In this document: piece after piece, positions 61,601-64,000 of the stretch
Numbering within the stretch: the first letter of the stretch is position 1
How the letters are laid out: each line of letters starts with the position of its first letter
Origin: Aphrocallistes beatrix
Taxonomy: Eukaryota > Porifera > Hexactinellida > Sceptrulophora > Aphrocallistidae
Direction: 5' to 3'
Length of the DNA: 64,000 nucleotides
NCBI GenBank assembly: GCA_963281255.1
Contig: OY725506.1
Coordinates: 1,717,001-1,781,000 of the forward strand
Made by a program: the position numbers and the translations under genes
The notes under the pieces: generated by a model
What the model saw: only the letters and a program-made list of their open reading frames with translations
Told to the model about the DNA's origin: nothing
Databases searched by the model: none

Positions 61601-64000
61601 GCTCCCTCTCCTTGGCTTCAAGCGTTGTTATTTCCGAAAATGCGCCTACCTTAATCATTCAGTTATCAAGTCAGGATCTCAATACACTAAAATCTCTTCC
61701 CATATGTTCCTCTAGAATTGCACAAAATTGTTTTCTGGATTTTCCATCTGGAATTGTTAAAGATATGGTCGAATTATATAATCTAGCCTTTCCTTCCTCC
61801 CAAAATGTATCTTTATTTATTAATGACTCTACAGGTCCAACATTGGTTGATTTTGAGGTATTTGATCTTCTCACTGGCTCCATCGTGCTAAGATTTTCTG
61901 AAATAATCAATATTTCTTCTTTTAGCATCCGATCCATAACTTTACAAACTTTAACTGACAGTCCATTAAGCAGTTTTACTCTAAGATCAGGAGATCTCTA
62001 TTTTGACAATAGCACGACTGTCACAATAACTATGTCGAGGAATGACCTGTTAGCAATCAAATTCGACGAACATATTTGTAGATATCGAGGTAATTGTTAT
62101 ATCTCCACCAACAGCTTCTTGGTTGAAGACTTTGCTGGGAATGAATTCTCCGTTCCATCGATTCCTCTAATTGTCTCCAATTTTATTTCTGATAACCTCC
62201 CTCCCCAATTGTTAAATTCGAGTCTCAATATGAACAATGGGACGCTCACACTAACCTTTAACGAACCAATAATACCACAAACATTCAATTTAAGTGGGAT
62301 TTCGATCCAAAATCATCCAGTTGTCCCAACTGAAGTCTATCAACTGACATCTGGGATTGTGACTAACCCCAATTCTCTCGAAATCAAGATTGTCCTATCC
62401 ACTTTGGACTTTAATTCAATCAAAAAAGCAAATCTTGCCTTTTCAACTTCAGATACTTACATCTCTCTCGCTTCAAACACGATCCGGGATAACTCGATAA
62501 GCAAAATTGGCAATGACTTGACAACGACAGCTATTATTGTTTCGCAATATGTTCCAGACTCTACAAAACCACAACTTCTTGACTTCAAATTGGATCTTTT
62601 TCAAGAAATTCTAACTCTCACCTTTAATGAACCTATTGTGTTACAATCTATCGAATTTGCTGGTTTTACGATTCGCTCGGACTGTCTGAAGAGCAGTTTA
62701 AATCTTACTTTGTCTGGCGGTTTCATCGATACGAGTTCTGATTCTATTATTGTTCCCATTCGTCTTCTCTCTTCAGATATATTTTTTCTAGTTGGGACTA
62801 TTGGCCTTGCTGATAATGAGAATAGCACTTATTTGGAGGTATTATCTAGTTCTTTCCGTGATTTCGCCAATAATAACGTCTCTAATATTCCATGTCTTAA
62901 AACTGGCGTTCATATATCAGATACTGACAGAATGATTCTACTTGCATTCGTCCTCAATGTCAATTCCAGCACTCTAACTCTAACATTTGACGATGCTGCG
63001 AATAGTGCAACATTTGATGCTAGGGGAGTTACATTGCAAAATTCGATTACTCGAGTCCCTGGCAAATTTCATACACTCTCAAGCACTACTATTACGAATT
63101 CACCTTCAGGTTCAGTTGTGGTGGTTGATATTTCTGCTGCTGATCTATTTGCCATTAATACTATAGCAGACCTTGGCCTGTCAACCAACGATACTTTCCT
63201 TACTCTTCAAGCCTCCACCATTGATGATCTTTTTGGTATCGATGTTTTAGCAATCACCGATGGAAATGCTCTTCCAGCCTCACAAGTAATTCTTGATATG
63301 CAAATACCCGTAGCTCGTAGCTTCATTCTCAACTTGGATGATGGTTTGCTACAAATACTGTTCTCTGAACCTGTTAACCCTGAGAGTCTCATATTTGATG
63401 GTCCTAATGGGATGATAGCCCTGCGAAATGCTCTAAATCCTCCAATTTCACAACAACTTATTGTTACACCAACCTCTAACATATCGCGTGAAGAAGATGG
63501 TCTGACAATTACTTTCAACCTTATTCGCAGTGATTTAGATAACATTAAAATGAATGCTGATATTGGTACATCACTCTCAAATACTTTCTTATTCCTCCCT
63601 GAAAGAAGCATACAAGACTTTTCTCAAAATGGTATTCAGGAGTCAGTTCTCACATCTACACGGATTATTGATGATGATGAAAATCCCTCATTAGTATCTT
63701 TTACTTTTGATCTTAGTAACGAAGCATTGTTATCATTAACATTTTCTGAAGCCATCAATTCGACCACTCTCAATGTTAGCGCGATCATTTTAATGGATGA
63801 CCCAGGACGCATAGCCACGTTTCTTATGCTTGCAGCAGCCAAGAGTACGATTGCTCTTCAAAATGTCCTGAACATCACTTTGATTGATTCTGATAAATTC
63901 TTCATTCAGAAAGCACCTAACTTTGCCACTTCTACAGAAAATTTATACATCAGTTTTCCTTCTGAAATGGTTTTAGATTTTTCTGGAAATTACATAAATC
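1..64000 (+). CDS. Giant tandem Ig-like-repeat protein, internal part (both ends outside window)
   Basis: One reading frame (codons starting at base 1, 4, 7...) stays open for all 64,000 bases, 21,333 codons, with no stop. I read every row in this frame. The protein consists of about 171 tandem domains, mean about 125 residues, each with D-x-[ST]-x-P-x-L, 'FxLDLNxG', 'LTFSEPV', 'YTLTGG', 'DLNxIK' and 'NTYLTI' segments in the same order. Predicted all-beta and extracellular; probably a fibre or adhesin, by inference from repeat architecture, sequons and paired cysteines. No enzyme motif, transmembrane segment or signal peptide is visible; these could lie outside the window. Resemblance to bacterial Big_5/SwmB-like 'FSE' repeats is by eye only. 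The gene family is not one I can name. No exon-intron boundary is visible; short in-frame introns are not formally excluded but the regular domain spacing argues against them. Confidence 0.95.
1228..1644 (+). other. Four-cysteine domain 1 (zone 1)
   Basis: A 139-residue domain with cysteines at codons 1417, 1435, 1510 and 1528. The two pairs are each C-x5-C, one in the central hairpin ('NCTLSIGC') and one after the IK helix-like turn ('LCTVRTNC'). The first strand has one extra residue ('FILFNIDSG') compared with the common 'FxLDLNxG'. The C-terminal linker is long and contains 'AERLLQDF'. Probably two disulphides; this is inference from spacing. Confidence 0.8.
1645..3552 (+). repeat. Zone 1 five-domain block 2
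   Basis: Domains start near 1645, 2011, 2386, 2752 and 3139. Position 1 ('APFASSENDTYIAI') is the zone 1 'GFA' type. Position 2 (2011) has the long central insert ('GTLTGVSGQAVTND'). Position 3 (2386) is the D type, 'LTFNDVVDNS', ending 'DSDALQV'; its linker 'ADETRASV' lacks the proline. Position 5 is the four-cysteine domain. Length 1908 bases. Confidence 0.85.
3139..3552 (+). other. Four-cysteine domain 2 (zone 1)
   Basis: Cysteine codons at 3325, 3343, 3418 and 3436 give 'GGICNTEIGC' and 'LCISSQTC'. First strand 'FVQVDLNQG' has the extra residue shared by this class, and the FSE strand is the variant 'LSLNEPVDV'. The C-terminal linker is long ('NLDIRNLGEF'). Confidence 0.8.
3553..5448 (+). 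repeat. Zone 1 five-domain block 3
   Basis: Domains start near 3553, 3925, 4300, 4669 and 5035. Position 1 has 'ISGFATNLNNTFLSL'. Position 2 (3925) has the long insert with 'NGTLMNSLGQELRNGD'. Position 3 (4300) has linker 'PDTTPAIL', 'LTFSDVVDSS' and the end segment 'VVAIIDGNGKPV'. Position 5 is the four-cysteine domain. Length 1896 bases. Confidence 0.87.
5035..5448 (+). other. Four-cysteine domain 3 (zone 1)
   Basis: Cysteine codons at 5221, 5239, 5314 and 5332 ('LCNASYSC' and 'LCSQMSNC'). First strand 'FYRFDLDEG' carries the extra residue. The C-terminal linker contains 'ADTRLLTDFVPD', close to the 'ERLL' linkers of sister domains. Confidence 0.8.
5449..7341 (+). repeat. Zone 1 five-domain block 4
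   Basis: Domains start near 5449, 5821, 6196, 6562 and 6931. Position 1 has 'SEFFTGINNTFLSL'. Position 2 (5821) has 'LTFSEAILA' and the long insert 'NNNPVEDGA'. Position 3 (6196) has linker 'PDTSPARL', 'LTFNDVINPS' and 'IAITDGNAIQA', very close to the zone 2 marker domain. Position 4 (6562) retains one cysteine (6820, 'LCVSSSTTF') at the site of a zone 2 pair. Length 1893 bases. Confidence 0.87.
6931..7341 (+). other. Four-cysteine domain 4 (zone 1)
   Basis: Cysteine codons at 7114, 7132, 7207 and 7225 ('GDCTPSFDC' and 'LCSQVSNC'). First strand 'FYKLDLNTG' with the extra residue. The linker contains 'SVERQLSSI', the local form of the arginine-containing long linker. Confidence 0.8.
7342..9210 (+). 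repeat. Zone 1 five-domain block 5
   Basis: Domains start near 7342, 7696, 8068, 8434 and 8800. Position 1 is the most divergent GFA-type copy ('AAQFQDNTHISF'). Position 2 (7696) has 'NGTLSDSQGAPLSEA'. Position 3 (8068) has linker 'MDSTPSQL', 'LIFDDVVNIS' and 'VGIADGQALRA'. Position 5 is the four-cysteine domain. Length 1869 bases, the shortest of the set. Confidence 0.86.
8800..9210 (+). other. Four-cysteine domain 5 (zone 1)
   Basis: Cysteine codons at 8986, 9001, 9076 and 9094. The first pair is C-x4-C ('TCSIIIC') rather than C-x5-C; the second is 'LCTSIINC'. First strand 'FTYVDLDTG' has the extra residue. The linker contains 'LNERVLGSVIPD'. Confidence 0.8.
9211..11091 (+). repeat. Zone 1 five-domain block 6
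   Basis: Domains start near 9211, 9574, 9949, 10315 and 10684. Position 1 has 'ASGFANNSSNTYLTI'. Position 2 (9574) has 'DGNLVDFNGSNLTTG'. Position 3 (9949) has linker 'QDTTPAEL', 'LIFSDAVEPSS' and 'VGILDGSGLQV'. Position 5 is the four-cysteine domain. Length 1881 bases. Confidence 0.87.
10684..11091 (+). other. Four-cysteine domain 6 (zone 1)
   Basis: Cysteine codons at 10870, 10888, 10963 and 10981 ('SICNPLQNC' and 'LCTATSNC'). First strand 'FSLFDLNTS' with the extra residue. The linker contains 'QTERELITLIPD'. Confidence 0.8.
11092..12981 (+). repeat. Zone 1 five-domain block 7
   Basis: Domains start near 11092, 11461, 11848, 12205 and 12568. Position 1 has 'SSGFANSANNTFLSI'. Position 2 (11461) has 'ISFSEAIRA' and 'VNVDGSPITDG'. 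Position 3 (11848) has linker 'PDVTPAEL' and 'FTFSDVVNP', but its end segment has drifted to 'LSLIPTSELQV'. Position 5 is the four-cysteine domain. Length 1890 bases. Confidence 0.87.
12568..12981 (+). other. Four-cysteine domain 7 (zone 1)
   Basis: Cysteine codons at 12754, 12772, 12847 and 12865 ('LICSSTIGC' and 'LCITEESC'). First strand 'FPLFDLNSG' with the extra residue. The long linker has 'ISNKLLSQLTPD', with lysine in place of the usual arginine. Confidence 0.8.
12982..14877 (+). repeat. Zone 1 five-domain block 8 (last regular five-domain block)
   Basis: Domains start near 12982, 13363, 13732, 14101 and 14467. Position 1 has 'ARSFATMESNTYVSI'. Position 2 (13363) has 'LTFTENIQAS' and the insert 'LNSTGGPATDG'. 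Position 3 (13732) has linker 'QDSTAASL', 'LSFDDVVNPSS' and 'PIPDGSAIPV'. Position 5 is the last four-cysteine domain in the window. Length 1896 bases. Confidence 0.87.
14467..14877 (+). other. Four-cysteine domain 8 (zone 1, last)
   Basis: Cysteine codons at 14650, 14668, 14743 and 14761 ('GICTAPIGC' and 'VCSLSTNC'). First strand 'FPSFDLNQG' with the extra residue; linker 'ITERLLGNFVQD'. The domain five places later, starting at 16360, has no cysteine, which marks the end of the five-domain cycle. Confidence 0.8.
17470..17853 (+). other. Long-hairpin domain, copy 1
   Basis: The first two strands are joined by a longer loop, 'LQMEGGTVPLLLVLTFSEA', in place of 'LDLNxGxLxLTFSE'. The same oddity returns exactly 23 domains later in five further copies, always as the eighth domain of a 12-domain half-block. 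Confidence 0.75.
18601..19359 (+). other. Cysteine tandem pair of domains, copy 1
   Basis: The first domain has 'ICTSNVSC' (codons 18859 and 18877); the second has 'LCTDESNC' (19231 and 19249) plus the extra-residue strand 'FSLLDLDNG'. Two further cysteines are unusual: one in the linker between the domains ('DVTCP', 18982) and one in the tail ('NENC', 19303). Together with the next two domains this makes the most cysteine-dense stretch of the window. Confidence 0.8.
20104..20481 (+). other. DVLAIT marker domain, copy 1
   Basis: Linker 'LDTTRPSL', strand 'LTFDDTMNVSTF' (FDD instead of FSE/FDE) and the C-terminal segment 'GIDVLAITNGKALRV'. The combination recurs every 23 domains (28672, 37264, 45796, 54409 and 62917) and, less closely, every five domains in zone 1. 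It is the best conserved stretch of the repeat. Confidence 0.85.
22690..23439 (+). other. Cysteine tandem pair of domains, copy 2
   Basis: First domain 'LCTSAQNC' (22939 and 22957); second domain 'LCNIQTACW' (23311 and 23329) with strand 'FNLFDLDSG'. The second domain is the 'C[WY]xRFSS' subtype ('CWSRVSSNF'). Confidence 0.82.
26083..26457 (+). other. Long-hairpin domain, copy 2
   Basis: Opening strands read 'FNAFLVTEPMTLQLVFNEA'. The 'xxEPMTLQLVF' layout matches later copies with 'EPLELILYF' and 'TPLMIILHF', and the usual DLNxG turn is missing. Confidence 0.65.
27184..27945 (+). other. Cysteine tandem pair of domains, copy 3
   Basis: First domain 'ICTSSSAGDC' (27442 and 27466), a C-x7-C variant. 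Second domain 'LCFNPGSCY' (27826 and 27844) with strand 'FMLFDYVSS' and the tail motif 'FPGFPAY', which recurs as 'FPGF' or 'PPGL' at 23-domain spacing. Confidence 0.8.
28672..29046 (+). other. DVLAIT marker domain, copy 2
   Basis: Linker 'PDTTRPML', 'LSFDDLMNVSTF', and 'IQAFAIDNVDQIDVLAIT' ending 'DGKALAG'. Its start lies 8568 bases after that of copy 1. Confidence 0.85.
31321..32082 (+). other. Cysteine tandem pair of domains, copy 4
   Basis: First domain 'LCTSDLDCY' (31573 and 31591); second domain 'LCNIGSTCW' (31954 and 31972), of the 'C[WY]xRF' subtype ('CWIRFNRMF'), with strand 'FIRFDKDSG'. The second domain closely matches copy 2 ('LCNIQTACW'), 23 domains earlier. Confidence 0.82.
34663..35037 (+). 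other. Long-hairpin domain, copy 3
   Basis: Opening strands 'FSLDQTGDIPTVFLSLTF' match the copy 1 layout ('GGTVPLLLVLTF') and replace the standard DLNxG turn. Confidence 0.75.
35788..36507 (+). other. Cysteine tandem pair of domains, copy 5
   Basis: First domain 'ICATSLGC' (36022 and 36040) is shorter than its sisters (115 residues). Second domain 'LCSMRANCY' (36388 and 36406), the 'NCY' subtype, with strand 'FDAIDIITG' and tail 'FDGFPGFIV'. Confidence 0.8.
37264..37632 (+). other. DVLAIT marker domain, copy 3
   Basis: Linker 'RDTTRPQL', 'LTFDDLVSNSTF', and 'LQAYAIDDINGLDVLAIT' ending 'DGNGIIA'. Its start lies 8592 bases after that of copy 2. Confidence 0.85.
39850..40602 (+). other. Cysteine tandem pair of domains, copy 6
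   Basis: First domain has a shortened pair, 'VCSSTCF' (40099 and 40111; C-x3-C), the only such case seen. Second domain 'ICTRQRDCYLRFSSDF' (40471 and 40489) with strand 'FVSLNLNNG'. Confidence 0.8.
43204..43578 (+). other. Long-hairpin domain, copy 4
   Basis: Opening strands 'FDLIMSEGTEPLELILYF' are nearly the same length and layout as copy 5 ('FDLIMNNFTTPLMIILHF'), 23 domains later. Confidence 0.8.
44311..45054 (+). other. Cysteine tandem pair of domains, copy 7
   Basis: First domain 'ICDSQANCF' (44563 and 44581); second domain 'LCDRRAHCYIT' (44935 and 44953), the 'NCYIT' subtype with His for Asn, strand 'FVEFDLFSG' and tail 'LEGPPGLVV'. Confidence 0.82.
45796..46170 (+). other. DVLAIT marker domain, copy 4
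   Basis: Linker 'QDVSRPEL', 'LTFNDVVRAVSF', and 'MQAFAVDDLLGVDVLAIT' ending 'NGKAIQV'. The DNA over 'DVLAITNGKA' differs from copy 1, about 25.7 kb upstream, only at third positions, although the flanking sequence has diverged. Confidence 0.85.
48409..49158 (+). other. Cysteine tandem pair of domains, copy 8
   Basis: First domain 'LCFMGSECY' (48658 and 48676); second domain 'LCTVEFDCWVRFSSFF' (49030 and 49048), the 'C[WY]xRFSS' subtype, with strand 'FDTFDLNNG'. The linker before the first domain ('PDTTNVTFIEF') lacks the proline. Confidence 0.82.
51778..52182 (+). other. Long-hairpin domain, copy 5
   Basis: Opening strands 'FDLIMNNFTTPLMIILHF'. At 135 residues it is the longest of the six copies, because it also has a longer loop after the FSE strand ('ASLFASTQFDPSK'). 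Confidence 0.8.
52918..53667 (+). other. Cysteine tandem pair of domains, copy 9
   Basis: First domain 'LCDNSTSGNCF' (53179 and 53203), C-x7-C as in copies 3 and 11. Second domain 'VCSIRGNCYIT' (53548 and 53566), the 'NCYIT' subtype, strand 'FTQINLDNG' and tail 'REPGILV'. Confidence 0.82.
54409..54783 (+). other. DVLAIT marker domain, copy 5
   Basis: 'LFFNDVVDSNSF' and 'ASTIDDPLGIDIIAIT' ending 'DGNAIQV'. The linker has decayed to 'PDSQSLSLTRF' and has lost both the Arg and the Pro of copies 1-4. Confidence 0.82.
56938..57696 (+). other. Cysteine tandem pair of domains, copy 10
   Basis: First domain 'ICTRTDNCF' (57190 and 57208); second domain 'LCVLITNCYVRFSSAL' (57565 and 57583), with strand 'FVLLNFTSE'. 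The RFSS motif is shared with copies 6 and 8. Confidence 0.82.
60352..60720 (+). other. Long-hairpin domain, copy 6
   Basis: Opening strands 'FIIDTLALNTGRIQLRF' are two residues longer than the standard 'FxLDLNxGxLxLTF'. It is the weakest of the six long-hairpin copies, but it lies at the expected 23-domain spacing. Confidence 0.6.
61468..62187 (+). other. Cysteine tandem pair of domains, copy 11
   Basis: First domain 'ICSSRIAQNCF' (61705 and 61729), C-x7-C; second domain 'ICRYRGNCYIS' (62077 and 62095), close to copy 9 ('VCSIRGNCYIT') 23 domains earlier, with strand 'FEVFDLLTG'. Confidence 0.82.
62188..64000 (+). repeat. Zone 2 half-block B11 (partial): first five domains
   Basis: Domains start near 62188, 62554, 62917, 63292 and 63670; the last is cut by the window end after 'DFSGNYIN'. 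The second (62554) has cysteines at 62683 and 62893, in register with 54037. The third is the marker domain. The order follows the earlier 11-domain halves, so the array should continue past the window with the same pattern. Confidence 0.83.
62917..63291 (+). other. DVLAIT marker domain, copy 6
   Basis: 'LTFDDAANSATF' and 'LQASTIDDLFGIDVLAIT' ending 'DGNALPA'. The linker 'SDTDRMILLAF' keeps the Arg but has lost the Pro. Its start lies 8508 bases after that of copy 5. Confidence 0.83.

Larger units (their letters stand above)
57697..62187 (+). repeat. Zone 2 half-block A10 (12 domains)
   Basis: Domains start near 57697, 58075, 58450, 58825, 59206, 59581, 59986, 60352, 60721, 61090, 61468 and 61822. 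The third (58450) has 'LTFNDVIQLSTV'. The sixth (59581) has an insertion of roughly a dozen residues near 59800. The eighth is the long-hairpin position. The ninth (60721) begins with a degenerate linker ('IDVLRSQAIEF') lacking both the acid-x3-proline pattern and the usual Ser/Thr. Length 4491 bases. Confidence 0.83.

Noticed and set aside
1..64000. CRISPR array, satellite DNA or simple tandem DNA repeat
   Set aside because: The periodicity is in the protein; DNA copies are diverged, there are no short identical repeats with unique spacers, and the frame is coding throughout.
1..64000. Cadherin, fibronectin type III, Calx-beta or BspA-type leucine-rich repeats
   Set aside because: The acidic linkers recall cadherin and the length recalls Ig-like folds, but the diagnostic cadherin joint motifs, FnIII Trp/Tyr pattern, Calx-beta motif and leucine-rich spacing are all absent.

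Overview
The whole window is the inside of one gene. The plus strand, read from base 1, is open without a stop from base 1 to base 64000 (21,333 complete codons). I translated all rows in this frame and found no stop, frameshift, intron-like break or intergenic gap. Neither the start codon nor the stop codon is in the window. The visible part of the protein would weigh roughly 2.3 MDa (about 108 Da per residue), so the intact protein is among the very large polypeptides known.

The protein is a string of about 171 copies of a single domain of roughly 118-139 residues (mean near 125). Each copy follows one plan: a linker of the form D-x-[ST]-x-P-x-L; strand 'FxLDLNxG'; strand 'LxLTFSEPV' or 'LTFDEP'; 'SSLNxTxITLQNS'; 'YTLTGG'; a hydrophobic strand ending 'DLNxIK'; 'LATSxxNTYLTI'; and 'AxxDxxGNxVxxIxxxALQVxxF'. 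The alternating hydrophobic pattern and the 'FSEPV' strand suggest a beta-sandwich of the Ig-like kind, resembling bacterial Big_5/SwmB-type repeats. That assignment is by eye. I saw no other domain, no signal peptide and no membrane segment.

The copies are arranged in two nested patterns. In zone 1 (1-14877) the domains cycle with a period of five (about 1.89 kb), and every fifth domain carries four cysteines. In zone 2 (14878-64000) the period is 23 domains (about 8.57 kb), built from alternating half-blocks of 12 and 11 domains. Each half-block ends with two neighbouring domains that each carry a cysteine pair. Several independent markers keep the same phase through five or six copies: a 'GIDVLAITDGN' segment, an 'FDD' variant of the FSE strand, a long hairpin in the eighth domain of 12-unit halves, and alternating 'C[WY]xRFSS' and 'NCYIT' motifs. 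Zone 1 blocks look like the ends of a zone 2 half-block (positions 1-3 plus the last two) without the middle six or seven domains.

The organism cannot be fixed from this window. The DNA is AT-rich (near 40% G+C by eye) with mixed codon use. The protein is rich in Ser, Thr, Asn, Leu, Ile and Asp, has many N-x-[ST] sequons and phase-locked cysteine pairs, and looks extracellular. A eukaryote (a protist or early-branching animal) with a huge single exon is my first guess. A giant bacterial surface protein, as reported in Omnitrophota or green sulfur bacteria, cannot be excluded. The likely role is a long extracellular fibre or adhesin; this is inference. There are no RNA genes, mobile elements, CRISPR arrays, promoters or terminators in the window.
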